A stretch of DNA of 64,000 bases from Flavobacterium haoranii. Its GTDB lineage: Bacteria; Bacteroidota; Bacteroidia; Flavobacteriales; Flavobacteriaceae. Below, piece after piece: positions 9,077 to 17,754 of the stretch. The stretch covers positions 992,001 to 1,056,000 of the forward strand of contig NZ_CP045292.1 in assembly GCF_009363055.1 (NCBI RefSeq). The letters run 5' to 3'. The position numbers and the translations under genes were made by a program. The notes beneath the pieces are model-generated. The model did not search any database. It worked only from the letters and a program-made list of their open reading frames with translations, and was not told the DNA's origin. Positions within the stretch are counted from its first letter, which is position 1; each line of letters starts with the position of its first letter.

Positions 9077-9698
9077 CTTCTACAGGTGTTTCCGTTTCAG
9101 GTTGTGTTGGGGTTGAACTTTCTTCTTCAAAAGTATCTGCGCTGTATAATTCTTTTCCGTCGCCCAAAACAAAATCAAGCGTAGAGTTCTTTTTTACTTT
9201 ATCTCCAGCTTTTAAGCGTTTTCCGTTTTGAGACACTTCTAGTACTACATCTTTAGCAATATGTTCTTTGTAAGTAATTTTACCTTCATTTAGTCCAAGC
9301 GCTTTAATATTTGCACTAACTTGTCTAAATGTTTTATCTTTTAAAGCAGGTAGTGTAACATCCATAAATTCTCCAGCATTTACTTTAACATAAATCTTTC
9401 TACCATCTTTAACTTTGATTGCAGCTTTTGGATCTTGCTCGACTATAGAAAAAGGAGGCATGTCTTTTCTAAAATCTACAGTATCTAATAAAATTAGTTC
9501 TAATCCTAGTTCATCTATTTTTTCTATAGCTGCTTGAACTTGCATTTTAGACAAATCGGGTACTTCAATTTCTTCACCATGATTGGTTCTAAAATCTAAA
9601 AATTTCAATAATAAAAAACTTAAAATCAACAAACTAACTAGAGCTATTGCCAGTTGTATAAAAAAGGTTTTGCTGGTTAAAAATTTACGTAAACTCAT
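9063..9698 (-). CDS. PASTA-domain membrane protein
   Basis: 211 residues: one N-terminal transmembrane helix (IQLAIALVSLLILSFLLLKF), then two to three PASTA repeats (EVPDLSKMQVQAAIEKIDELGLELIL; TLPALKDKTFRQVSANIKALGL), and a proline/threonine/glutamate-rich tail. PASTA modules bind peptidoglycan fragments or act as spacers. There is no kinase domain, so this is the stand-alone form common in Bacteroidota. It is divergent from D-Ala-D-Ala ligase and the first gene of the rluD operon. Confidence 0.88.
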   Translation of the reverse strand: MSLRKFLTSKTFFIQLAIALVSLLILSFLLLKFLDFRTNHGEEIEVPDLSKMQVQAAIEKIDELGLELILLDTVDFRKDMPPFSIVEQDPKAAIKVKDGRKIYVKVNAGEFMDVTLPALKDKTFRQVSANIKALGLNEGKITYKEHIAKDVVLEVSQNGKRLKAGDKVKKNSTLDFVLGDGKELYSADTFEEESSTPTQPETETPVEDAAQ

Positions 9699-9713
9699 AA
9701 ACTAGTGTTTTGG

Positions 9714-9721
9714 CAAAGATA
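9714..9721 (-). promoter_or_regulatory. -7 element of the PASTA-rluD operon
   Basis: The minus strand reads TATCTTTG 15 bp before the PASTA start codon. No clear -33 box is visible. Confidence 0.45.
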
Positions 9722-9747
9722 ACATTTATAGTTATCAATAAATAATG

Positions 9748-9755
9748 TAATTTTG
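9748..9755 (+). promoter_or_regulatory. -7 element of the ddl operon
   Basis: TAATTTTG, 23 bp before the ddl ATG, in the 80-bp divergent spacer. Confidence 0.45.
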
Positions 9756-9778
9756 TTTTTATTTAATAACGTATTTTA

Positions 9779-10753
9779 ATGACAAATGTTGCTATTGTAA
9801 TGGGGGGTTACTCGAGTGAGTATCAAATTTCCTTAAAAAGTGGAAATGTTGTTTATCAGCATTTAGACCAAAACAATTATCGTGTTTTTCGTGTCCATAT
9901 TTTACCCGAAAAATGGGTTTATGTCAACGATAGCAATGAAGAATTTACTATTAATAAAAATGATTTTTCTGTTGAAGTGAACGGTTCAAAAATAACTTTT
10001 GACGTTGTTTTTAATGCTATTCACGGAACGCCCGGAGAAGACGGATTATTACAAGCTTATTTTGAGTTATTAGGAATTCCGCAAACATCTTGTGACTATT
10101 ATCAAGCTGCTTTAACTTTTAATAAACGTGATTTACTTTCGGTATTGAAACCTTATGGCATAAAAACAGCCACTTCTTTCTATCTCAATTTAGGAGATCC
10201 TATTGATGCAAATCAAATTATTGAAAAAGTAGGTTTACCTTGTTTTGTAAAACCAAATAAATCGGGGTCTAGTTTTGGAATTTCAAAAGTAAAAACATTT
10301 GAAGAATTATTACCTGCAATTGAAAATGCTTACAAAGAAGATAATGAAATAATCATTGAAAGTTTCTTAGATGGAACCGAAGTTTCTGTTGGTGTTATCA
10401 ATTTTAAAGGAGAAACAAAAGTATTACCCATGACAGAAATTGTTTCAGAAAATGATTTCTTTGATTATGAAGCCAAATACTTAGGAAAATCTCAAGAAAT
10501 TACTCCAGCTAGGATTTCTGATGAGACTAGAATTAAAGTAGAAAAAGCTGCTAAAAAAGCTTACGAAGTTTTAAAAATGAAAGGTTTTTCGAGAAGTGAA
10601 TTCATTATTGTAAACGGAGAACCTCATATGTTAGAAATGAATACAGTTCCAGGAATGACTGCAGAAAGTATTTTACCTCAACAAGCAAAAGCTGCCGGTA
10701 TAACTTTACCTGAACTTTTTGGAAACGCCATTGAATTAGCCCTAAAAAAATAA
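9779..10753 (+). CDS. ddl: D-alanine--D-alanine ligase
   Basis: 324 residues of ATP-grasp architecture: an N-terminal Rossmann domain starting VAIVMGGYSSEYQISLKSG, the central motif FNAIHGTPGEDG, a glycine-rich lysine segment KPNKSGSSFGISKV, and the C-terminal metal site LEMNTVPGMTAESI. It joins two D-alanines for peptidoglycan synthesis in the cytosol. It starts a codirectional group with a secreted unknown protein (10-bp gap) and coaD. Confidence 0.95.
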   Translation: MTNVAIVMGGYSSEYQISLKSGNVVYQHLDQNNYRVFRVHILPEKWVYVNDSNEEFTINKNDFSVEVNGSKITFDVVFNAIHGTPGEDGLLQAYFELLGIPQTSCDYYQAALTFNKRDLLSVLKPYGIKTATSFYLNLGDPIDANQIIEKVGLPCFVKPNKSGSSFGISKVKTFEELLPAIENAYKEDNEIIIESFLDGTEVSVGVINFKGETKVLPMTEIVSENDFFDYEAKYLGKSQEITPARISDETRIKVEKAAKKAYEVLKMKGFSRSEFIIVNGEPHMLEMNTVPGMTAESILPQQAKAAGITLPELFGNAIELALKK

Positions 10754-10762
10754 AAAATCTAC

Positions 10763-11299
10763 ATGAAAAAATCAATTTACTATTTCGCATTTGTTTTAAG
10801 TTTTGTGACTCAATTTGCAATAGCTCAAGTTAAAATTTTAGAAAAAGGAAAAGCAAACGAAACAAATTCTATTAAAAAAGAACAAGTAAAATTAGAAATT
10901 CCGCAAAATCAATTGGCAACTATAAAAGAAACTTACAATTGGAACAAAGAAAAGTTCTTAATTGTGAATTTTAAAGGCATGCGCCATGCTTGTAATTATG
11001 ATATTTATGACGATTTAGTAAACGCATACAACCAATATGAAAAACCAGCTTTTGCTAAAATGGATTTAACAAATTGCCGAAATGTATTTTTATATGCCGA
11101 TGTGCAATATGCTAAACCAATTTTAGATAAAAAAACACACTATGAAGATGTAGGACATTATTTTTTAAAGCATTATTTTAATGATTTATCTACTTGTACA
11201 GGCGTTATGGTAATTAACCAAAAAGGGCAATATTTGCTTGCTAATGAAGAATATAGTACTTTTACTATTACTAAAATGATTGAAAATTTAAGCAAATAA
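10763..11299 (+). CDS. Secreted protein of unknown function
   Basis: 178 residues with a clear signal peptide (cleavage near AIAQ). The mature part contains three cysteines (HACNYD, LTNCRN, STCTGV) and a stretch with a thioredoxin-like flavour (KFLIVNFKGMRHAC), but no CXXC, so I do not assign redox activity. It sits between ddl and coaD. Its stop overlaps the coaD start by one base, giving tight co-transcription. Confidence 0.75.
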   Translation: MKKSIYYFAFVLSFVTQFAIAQVKILEKGKANETNSIKKEQVKLEIPQNQLATIKETYNWNKEKFLIVNFKGMRHACNYDIYDDLVNAYNQYEKPAFAKMDLTNCRNVFLYADVQYAKPILDKKTHYEDVGHYFLKHYFNDLSTCTGVMVINQKGQYLLANEEYSTFTITKMIENLSK

Positions 11300-11766
11300 T
11301 GACAAGAAAAGCAATATTTCCAGGTTCGTTTGATCCTATTACAAATGGCCATTATGATATTATAAAAAGAGGCGCTTCTTTATTTGATGAAGTTATAGTT
11401 GCTATTGGTGTTAATGCCGAAAAAAAATACATGTTTTCTTTAGAAGAAAGAAAACGTTTTATAGAAGAAGCATTTAAAGATGAACCCAAAGTGCGAGTAA
11501 TTACTTATACAGGATTAACTATTGATTTATGTAAAAAAGAAAAAGCTGATTTTATATTAAGAGGTTTACGAAATCCTGCTGATTTTGAATTTGAAAAAGC
11601 AATTGCACATACCAACAGAAGTTTGTCTCAAATTGAAACCGTTTTCCTATTAACAGCTGCTAGAACTTCATTTATTTCATCTAGTATTGTGCGAGATGTT
11701 TTAAGAAATGGTGGCGAAATTAAAAAATTAGTACCCGAAGCTGTTTGGGCTAGTATCGATAAGTAA
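11299..11766 (+). CDS. coaD: Phosphopantetheine adenylyltransferase
   Basis: 155 residues, the normal length. The nucleotidyltransferase signature is FPGSFDPITNGHYDII with the TxGH motif near residue 15, and the C-terminal ISSSIVRDVLRNGG motif is present. It makes dephospho-CoA from 4'-phosphopantetheine and ATP. It is the last gene of the ddl group and is followed by a hairpin terminator. Confidence 0.95.
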   Translation: MTRKAIFPGSFDPITNGHYDIIKRGASLFDEVIVAIGVNAEKKYMFSLEERKRFIEEAFKDEPKVRVITYTGLTIDLCKKEKADFILRGLRNPADFEFEKAIAHTNRSLSQIETVFLLTAARTSFISSSIVRDVLRNGGEIKKLVPEAVWASIDK

Positions 11767-11792
11767 AAATTAGAATTACCAATTATAAAAAT

Positions 11793-11831
11793 TAAGAGTT
11801 ATGAGTTTTTGTAAACTTGTAACTCTTTTTT
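11793..11831 (+). terminator. Probable terminator after coaD
   Basis: An imperfect stem (aagagtta / taactctt) is followed by a T-rich run, 27 bp after the coaD stop. Confidence 0.6.
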
Positions 11832-11887
11832 TCTTTATTGCTCATTATTAATTATTTAATTCATTTATCACTTTATAATTATAAAGG

Positions 11888-11959
11888 CTTCGACAAGCTC
11901 AGCCTGACTATGTATACATTTTGTCATTAGCATTAGAGATTGCCCCGAGTCAGTCGAAG
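11888..11959. repeat. Inverted repeat in the coaD-recombinase spacer
   Basis: cttcgac (11888) and gtcgaag (11953) face each other around gctcagcctgact ... cgagtcag. The piece resembles a dispersed intergenic repeat. It fills much of the 311-bp gap 11767-12077 and separates the housekeeping genes from the recombinase. No gene is seen in this gap. Confidence 0.45.
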
Positions 11960-12020
11960 TGTCACTATTAGAAAACGGCTTTTAATCGTTGTTCCAACAT
12001 TAGTTTTATGGATAAATAAA

Positions 12021-12051
12021 TTGTTTAATTACGAATAATTATTTATATTTG
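12021..12051 (+). promoter_or_regulatory. Promoter of the array recombinase
   Basis: TTG (12021-12023), 20 bp, then TATATTTG (12044-12051), 26 bp before the recombinase ATG. This is close to the tRNA-Tyr reference promoter. Confidence 0.65.
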
Positions 12052-12077
12052 ATGTATTATTTATACGCCTTTTTATT

Positions 12078-13808
12078 ATGATTATTCGCCTAGAAAAGAT
12101 TTGGCATCGCAATGCCTATCATATTGGTTTGTTCTTTAGTTATGAATCTGATTTGGTTCAAGCTGTAAAAGCATTTGGTGCAACTTACAGTAGATCGTTA
12201 AATTGTTGGTATTTTCCTTATGATAAAATTTGGTACCAAAAATTCAAGAAAGCCTTTCAGCATATAACTTTAGAAATAAGTACTTCAAATGAAACGGTGG
12301 CCGACAGTAACGTTCGTGAGCTTCCACCCATAGTTTCTCAAAACAAATTTCAGTTAGAATCGCGTGCGATTAAACCTGAACATAAGCCTAAATTAAATTG
12401 GGCTGAAAAACTTCGATTTAAAGTATTAGAACCAGTTGGGAAATATTGGGTTTTTAAAATGCATTATCACGATGTATTTACTCCTGAAATTTTAAAAATA
12501 AAAGGAGTTTTTTGGAATAAAACACAAAAAGTTTTCTTTGCAAAGAGAGTTCCGCTTGTTAAAGAAAAAATTGAAGCTTTATTTGAACAAGAAGGTTTGT
12601 TGCCTGATAATTTTTATTTTAAAGAACAGCATAATCTTGAAGGAACATTGGTACTAAAAATTCATCCTGAAGATTTTCAGTGGATGCAAGTTTATGTACC
12701 ACAACATTTTGCATTGAGAGAGCAAATTAAACGTTTTTCGATGGTGAAATTTAGCAAACCTTTTGGTTGTTTTTTATTACCCGCTGCTCCACAAATTTTG
12801 GAAACATTAGCGATACATTTTGAAGTTTACGGCATTTCGATTGACAATCAGTTGCCCAATAATTATTTAAAAAAGCAACATTTACCTAATAGAAAACGTT
12901 ATTTCCTAGAAAAAGCGAAAACCCAATTATTAGAAGTTGTTCCGTTTAAAGCAGAAGCTTTGATTTCGGAATATGTGGATATGTTACTAGCCATGAATTA
13001 TAGCGAATCGACTTTAAAAACCTATACGCAAGCGTTTATCCAGTTCTTAAGACATTTTGATTTTGAAAGACCCGAAAATTTGGAACAAAAACAAATTGTT
13101 AAGCATTTGGGCGACTTAATGTTACAAGGATTATCGGCAACAAGTGGGCATTCGCTAGTAAATGCATTACATTTTTATTACAAATACATTTTGAAGCGAC
13201 ACGATGTACAATTTGTATTGCCAAGACCAAAAAAAGAAAAGAAATTACCTGTTGTTTTTACAATGGAAGAATGTTTACAAATTTTTAGAGTGGTAGATAA
13301 CCCTAAACACAAATTGTTATTGCTTGTAGGATATGGTTCTGGACTGAGAGTTAGTGAAATTGTAAATTTAAAATGGGAAGATATTTATTTTGAAGAGCAA
13401 AAAATACATATTAAAAATGCCAAAGGTAAAAAAGATAGAATGGTGATGTTGCCCTACTCTATTTCGCAGTTTTTGACTAATTATTCGAAGCTTTACAAAA
13501 AAGGCACTTATGTTTTTGAAGGACAATTTGCAGGCGAACCCTACAGTACAACGACGGTACAAACTGTTATGCGAAATGCGATGCAGAAAGCAGGATTGAA
13601 TAAAAAAGGATCGGTTCATAGTTTACGGCATAGTTTTGCCACACATTTACTTGAAAGTGGAACTGATATAAGATATATTCAACTATTACTGGGACACAAC
13701 GATATAAAAACTACAATGGTTTACACACATGTAAGAAATGAGGCGCGAGATAAAATTATGAGTCCGCTTGATAAAATTGTGGAAATAAATAAAAAAATAG
13801 ATTCGTAA
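12078..13808 (+). CDS. Tyrosine recombinase of the cassette array, with a long N-terminal extension
   Basis: 576 residues. The C-terminal half is a complete XerC/D-like tyrosine recombinase: a SAM-like core-binding domain (about 295-370) and a catalytic domain with Arg424 (GSGLRVSE), the beta-hairpin lysine (GKKDR), His514-Arg517 (HSLRH), His540 (LGHND) and nucleophile Tyr549 (MVYTHV). The tail MSPLDKI recalls the IntI ending, but I see no long insert between the beta-hairpin lysine and HxxR box where integron integrases carry their extra helix. Residues 1-290 are unusual, with two or three related modules ending in an aromatic pattern (NCWYFPYDK about 42-50; KVFFAKR about 156-162). The gene ends 38 bp before the attI-like junction and reads in the same direction as the cassettes. 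Acting on the attC-like sites is inference from position. Confidence 0.85.
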   Translation: MIIRLEKIWHRNAYHIGLFFSYESDLVQAVKAFGATYSRSLNCWYFPYDKIWYQKFKKAFQHITLEISTSNETVADSNVRELPPIVSQNKFQLESRAIKPEHKPKLNWAEKLRFKVLEPVGKYWVFKMHYHDVFTPEILKIKGVFWNKTQKVFFAKRVPLVKEKIEALFEQEGLLPDNFYFKEQHNLEGTLVLKIHPEDFQWMQVYVPQHFALREQIKRFSMVKFSKPFGCFLLPAAPQILETLAIHFEVYGISIDNQLPNNYLKKQHLPNRKRYFLEKAKTQLLEVVPFKAEALISEYVDMLLAMNYSESTLKTYTQAFIQFLRHFDFERPENLEQKQIVKHLGDLMLQGLSATSGHSLVNALHFYYKYILKRHDVQFVLPRPKKEKKLPVVFTMEECLQIFRVVDNPKHKLLLLVGYGSGLRVSEIVNLKWEDIYFEEQKIHIKNAKGKKDRMVMLPYSISQFLTNYSKLYKKGTYVFEGQFAGEPYSTTTVQTVMRNAMQKAGLNKKGSVHSLRHSFATHLLESGTDIRYIQLLLGHNDIKTTMVYTHVRNEARDKIMSPLDKIVEINKKIDS

Positions 13809-13832
13809 TTTAAAAAAAGTTATATATATTTG
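13802..13832 (+). promoter_or_regulatory. Pc-like promoter reading into the cassette array
   Basis: TTCG (13802-13805), 19 bp, then TATATTTG (13825-13832). The -7 element is perfect and the -33 has one mismatch. A transcript would begin about 7 bp further on, just before the first cassette junction, the place expected for a cassette promoter. Confidence 0.55.
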
Positions 13833-13840
13833 AACATATT

Positions 13841-13855
13841 TACTAGTTGTGTGCA
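13841..13855 (+). other. attI-like recombination site (junction with cassette 1)
   Basis: GTTGTGTGC starts at 13846. Its reverse complement gcacacaac opens the palindrome that ends cassette 1 at 17755. Upstream there is no L''/R'' palindrome, only AT-rich DNA after the recombinase gene, so this is the array's fixed end. The upstream bases are taGTT, while every attC in the array has cGTT. Confidence 0.7.
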
Positions 13856-13912
13856 AGCTTAGACAACCGACACCGAGAGCATAAACCGACAGAAAGAGAA
13901 ATAAGAGAATAA

Positions 13913-15655
13913 ATGAATTTGAACTTAAAACTGTTTTATAGAATTGCATTTTGGATTAGTCTGATAGGACTGATTGCTATTATATCGGACTTTGGATTTT
14001 ATCAAAACGACTTTTCTCAACGACTTTTAGACACGTTTTACTTTGTTGTACTTGGAATTGGCTTGATTTCAACTTTTGCCCGATACATACAGGACAGAAA
14101 ATTATTTAAACGAAAGGCGTTTATTTTCGACCTTATATCCGTTGGGTTTACAATGTGGCTGTATTATATGTATCTGTTTGTTGGCGTGCCGTTTGAAACA
14201 GACTTGATACTTGAAAATCCCATTTGGGTAAAAATTGCGGTGCTATTCACGTTCATACGAGAATTTTCAGAACTCAAAATAAATTTCAATAGAACTTTTC
14301 TAAATCCTGCCCAACTTTTCATACTGAGTTTTTTGGTTATCATACTTATAGGCTCATTCTTATTGATTTTACCCAATGCCACTTATGACGGCATTTCTTA
14401 CTTGGACGCATTATTTACTTCAACAAGTGCAGTATGTGTTACAGGATTAGTGGTAGTTGACACAGGCACACATTTTACATTGTTCGGTCAGACCATCATA
14501 ATGATTTTGATACAAGTAGGTGGATTGGGAATTTTGACTTTTGCGAGTTATTTCAGCTATTTCTTTAAAGGTGGCACAACCTACGAAAACCAATTGGCAT
14601 TAAGTGATATGACCAGTTCAAGAAAATTGGGAGAAGTATTCTCAACCTTGAAATACATTATTCTCATTACATTTGGAATAGAGTTTTTTTCAGGAGCTTT
14701 GATTTACACGAGTATTGACTCCAGTAATTTTGCTTCGCAATCTGACCAACTTTTCTTTTCCGCTTTTCACTCAATTTCCGCCTTTTGCAATGCGGGTTTT
14801 TCCACATTGAACGATAGTTTATATGATACAGGTTTTCGCTTTAATTATTATCTGCAATTGGTTGTCATTTTGACGTTTGTCTTAGGCGGTTTGGGCTTCC
14901 CAATTGTTGTAAACATTCTTAAATTCTTAAAATACAAAATAATAACCCTGTTTTCGCCACGCAAAAGCAAATACAGACCTTGGGTGCTAAACTTAAACAG
15001 TCGAATTACATTAATTACAACCCTTTCCATTTCATTAGTCGCTTTTATAGTTTTCTATTTTCTTGAATACAACAACACCTTAGCCGAACACAGTGGATTT
15101 GGAAAAGTAGTTACGGCACTTTTTGGAGCAACCACACCAAGAACGGCAGGGTTTAACACTATAGACACAGCTGCAATGGCGTTTCCAACTTTGATGATGG
15201 TTTTTCTTTTAATGTGGATAGGGGCTTCGCCCCAATCTACAGGTGGTGGTATTAAAACCAGTACTTTTGCAATTGCAACATTGAATATTTTGAGTTTGGC
15301 GAAAGGGAAATCAAGAATTGAAATTTTTAGACGTGAAATAGCTGAAATTTCTGTGCGTAGAGCATTTGCTATAATTTCATTGTCTTTAGCTGTAATCGGC
15401 TTTGCCATAATGTTCATATCAATTTTTGACCCCGAAAAACAATTATTAGACATTGCATTTGAGTGTTTTTCGGCATATAGTACCGTTGGGCTAAGTTTAG
15501 GGATTACAGGAGATTTGAGCAGTGCCAGCAAATTTGTAATAATCGTAGTAATGTTTGTGGGTCGTATCAGTATGTTATCGTTGGTAATTGCGGTATTCAA
15601 GAAAATCAAACATAAAAACTATAGTTACCCAAAAGAAGAAATCACAATAAATTAA
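13913..15655 (+). CDS. TrkH/KtrB-family K+ channel-transporter subunit (cassette 1)
   Basis: 580 residues of integral membrane protein. Four selectivity-filter loops are visible: TSAVCVTGL, SAFCNAGF, TPRTAGF and AYSTVGL, each with the conserved glycine. This is the hallmark of the fourfold pore. The first roughly 125 residues hold extra transmembrane helices and make it longer than usual KtrB (about 450). It imports K+ through the inner membrane with a TrkA/KtrA gating ring, encoded 12 bp downstream. It is the first gene of the array, 66 bp after the attI-like junction, and so closest to the putative Pc promoter. Confidence 0.92.
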   Translation: MNLNLKLFYRIAFWISLIGLIAIISDFGFYQNDFSQRLLDTFYFVVLGIGLISTFARYIQDRKLFKRKAFIFDLISVGFTMWLYYMYLFVGVPFETDLILENPIWVKIAVLFTFIREFSELKINFNRTFLNPAQLFILSFLVIILIGSFLLILPNATYDGISYLDALFTSTSAVCVTGLVVVDTGTHFTLFGQTIIMILIQVGGLGILTFASYFSYFFKGGTTYENQLALSDMTSSRKLGEVFSTLKYIILITFGIEFFSGALIYTSIDSSNFASQSDQLFFSAFHSISAFCNAGFSTLNDSLYDTGFRFNYYLQLVVILTFVLGGLGFPIVVNILKFLKYKIITLFSPRKSKYRPWVLNLNSRITLITTLSISLVAFIVFYFLEYNNTLAEHSGFGKVVTALFGATTPRTAGFNTIDTAAMAFPTLMMVFLLMWIGASPQSTGGGIKTSTFAIATLNILSLAKGKSRIEIFRREIAEISVRRAFAIISLSLAVIGFAIMFISIFDPEKQLLDIAFECFSAYSTVGLSLGITGDLSSASKFVIIVVMFVGRISMLSLVIAVFKKIKHKNYSYPKEEITIN

Positions 15656-15667
15656 AAATATTTAAAG

Positions 15668-16360
15668 ATGAAATATATCATATTCGGACTTGGAAATTTT
15701 GGAGCCTCATTGGCTCAAAAACTCACCGAACAAGGAAACGAAGTAATTGGAATTGATTCCAGTATGGCAAAAGTAGATGCCTTCAAAGAAAAAATTTCAC
15801 ATACGATTTGTATGGACGCAACAGATGAATTTACCGTTTCAGGGCTTCCATTAAAAGAAACAGACATTGTACTTGTTGCCATTGGAGAAGACCAAGGTGC
15901 AAATATTATGGCAACGGCACTATTGAAATATTTTGAAGTAAAAAGGTTAATCAGCCGAGCTATAAATCCACTACACGAAAAAGTTTTACAAGCTATCGGA
16001 GTAGATGAAATTGTACACCCCGAAGAAGAAACAGCCGAAAGGTGGGCTAAAAAACTTTGCCTTAGTAATGTAGTAGATTCATTTGAACTGAATGACGATT
16101 ACAGCATCATTGAAGCAAAAGTTCCGAGCGACTATATTGGAAAAACAGTCCGTGAAGTCGGTTTTCGTAGAGAGTTTGATTTATTGGTGCTAACAATCAT
16201 CAAAAAAGTTGAAGTGAAAAGCATTGTCGGCAAATCCAAAATTGAAACTCAAATACAAGGTGTAGCATCAGCAGACAATCAACTTGAAGCAGACGATATT
16301 TTGGTTCTCTATGGTTCAAACAAGGATTTGCAAATATTCCTAAAACAAAAATTGAGATAA
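15668..16360 (+). CDS. TrkA/KtrA-family K+ uptake regulatory subunit (cassette 1)
   Basis: 230 residues, cytosolic. The N-terminal RCK/TrkA-N domain has the Rossmann motif FGLGNFG at residues 4-10 and the acidic end of strand two (GIDSS). Residues about 140-225 form a TrkA-C domain (DYIGKTVREVGFRREFDLLVLTI). RCK rings bind nucleotides and gate the TrkH/KtrB pore. It is paired with the TrkH gene upstream, and its stop overlaps the following lipoprotein's ATG by one base. Confidence 0.92.
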   Translation: MKYIIFGLGNFGASLAQKLTEQGNEVIGIDSSMAKVDAFKEKISHTICMDATDEFTVSGLPLKETDIVLVAIGEDQGANIMATALLKYFEVKRLISRAINPLHEKVLQAIGVDEIVHPEEETAERWAKKLCLSNVVDSFELNDDYSIIEAKVPSDYIGKTVREVGFRREFDLLVLTIIKKVEVKSIVGKSKIETQIQGVASADNQLEADDILVLYGSNKDLQIFLKQKLR

Positions 16361-16620
16361 TGAAGAAAGTAGCGACAATAATCTTGCTTTTGGGTTTGTT
16401 CACATCTTGTAATTTACCAGACGATAAAACAGAGAATGACAATTTTGAAAAGAGTTCGATAGAACAAGAAATTAAAAATATTCCTGAAAATAAATTGTCT
16501 GTAATTGTCATTGATGACTGCGAATACATCATTTACAAGGAAGACAAAGACGCAAATTCTTCTTATGGTTTTATGGCTCATAAGGGTAATTGTTCAAACC
16601 CATTTCATCAATGCAAGTAA
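16360..16620 (+). CDS. Small lipoprotein (cassette 1)
   Basis: 86 residues. The signal peptide ends in a lipobox (LFTSC, Cys about 16), then an acidic stretch and a compact cysteine-containing core (VIVIDDCEYIIYKEDKD ... GYGFMAHKGNC-like), similar to short DUF-type lipoproteins of Bacteroidota. Function is unknown. It overlaps the TrkA gene by one base and the porin gene by 10 bp, so it belongs to the same translationally coupled unit. Confidence 0.75.
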   Translation: MKKVATIILLLGLFTSCNLPDDKTENDNFEKSSIEQEIKNIPENKLSVIVIDDCEYIIYKEDKDANSSYGFMAHKGNCSNPFHQCK

Positions 16621-17717
16621 GAAGTTATTTGATATTACTTTTTGCCTGTGTGAGCAACATTGTTCTGGCTCAAAATGACAGCATTTGGCATCAAAAACCA
16701 AATTTGAATGTTTCAGGTTTTTTAGATGTGTTTTATGTTTATGATTTCAACCAACCACAAGGCACAGAAAGACAACCATTTCTATTTAATCACAACCGAC
16801 ATAACGAGTTTAACCTGAATTTAGGATTTGTAAAACTTGGCTTGGAACATTCAAAATATCGGGCAAATTTGGCTTTACAAACAGGTACATATTCAAACGA
16901 CAACTATTCAGCCGAACCCGGACTATTGAAAAATATCTTTGAAGCAAACGTTGGTTTATCGCTTAACAAGAAAAATAATCTTTGGATAGATGCAGGAGTT
17001 TTTGCCTCATACATTGGTTTTGAAAGTGCTATTTCCACCGACAATTTGACAATGACACGTTCTATATTGGCTGAAAACTCCCCTTATTTTTTATCAGGAG
17101 CAAAATTAACCTACAACCCAAACGACAAATTGGAAATAGCAGGATTAATTGTTAACGGTTGGCAACGTATCCAGCGACTTGAAGGAAATTCTTTACCCTC
17201 ATTTGGCACTCAAATAAATTTTAGTCCGACAGAAAAAGTAACTTTTAATTGGAGTACGTTCATTGGCACAGACGACCCAGACACGACAAGGAGAATGCGT
17301 TATTTCAACAATTTTTACGGACAGTTTCAATTCACAGACAAATTTGGCTTAATCGCAGGTTTTGACATTGGGACACAACAGAGAGCCAAGAATAGTGCAG
17401 TTTACGACCTTTGGTTTAGTCCAGTTCTTATTGGGAATTTTTCCATAAACAAGACTTGGAAAACCGCAATTAGAGCAGAATATTACCAAGACGAAACAGG
17501 AATCATCATCTCAACAGGCACACCAAACGGATTTAAAACAACAGGACTTTCATTAAACTTTGACTACTCACCGACAGAAAACATTATTTGCAGACTTGAA
17601 GGACGTTGGTTAAACAGCAGAGACCAAATTTTTGAGACTAAAACCGCTTTGACAGACAACAATTTTATCATAGCGACATCAATAGCAATCAGATTTTCAG
17701 AGACAATAAAGAAGTAA
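16611..17717 (+). CDS. Outer-membrane porin-like beta-barrel (cassette 1)
   Basis: 368 residues from the ATG at 16611, where a normal signal peptide begins (cleavage near VLAQN); a longer TTG-started frame exists. The mature part has the alternating amphipathic strands of a porin, such as NLNVSGFLDVFYVYDF, and ends in a C-terminal aromatic strand (FIIATSIAIRFSE). It resembles Bacteroidota porins that begin with an FLDVFY-type strand. With TrkH, TrkA and a lipoprotein in one cassette, an outer-membrane route for K+ or a counter-ion is a reasonable guess. Confidence 0.78.
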   Translation: MQVRSYLILLFACVSNIVLAQNDSIWHQKPNLNVSGFLDVFYVYDFNQPQGTERQPFLFNHNRHNEFNLNLGFVKLGLEHSKYRANLALQTGTYSNDNYSAEPGLLKNIFEANVGLSLNKKNNLWIDAGVFASYIGFESAISTDNLTMTRSILAENSPYFLSGAKLTYNPNDKLEIAGLIVNGWQRIQRLEGNSLPSFGTQINFSPTEKVTFNWSTFIGTDDPDTTRRMRYFNNFYGQFQFTDKFGLIAGFDIGTQQRAKNSAVYDLWFSPVLIGNFSINKTWKTAIRAEYYQDETGIIISTGTPNGFKTTGLSLNFDYSPTENIICRLEGRWLNSRDQIFETKTALTDNNFIIATSIAIRFSETIKK

Positions 17718-17754
17718 AATGCAATTCTATAAAACAGACGGAAGAAGAAAGCCA

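Noticed and set aside
11888..11959. An attachment site of the array before the recombinase.
   Set aside because: It has no GTTR junction or matching partner. It looks like an intergenic inverted repeat.
12078..13808. Calling the recombinase a classical IntI integrase.
   Set aside because: The catalytic residues and the SPLD tail are compatible, but I see no extra helix insert between the beta-hairpin lysine and the HxxR box, and the N-terminal extension is foreign to IntI. A tree is needed.
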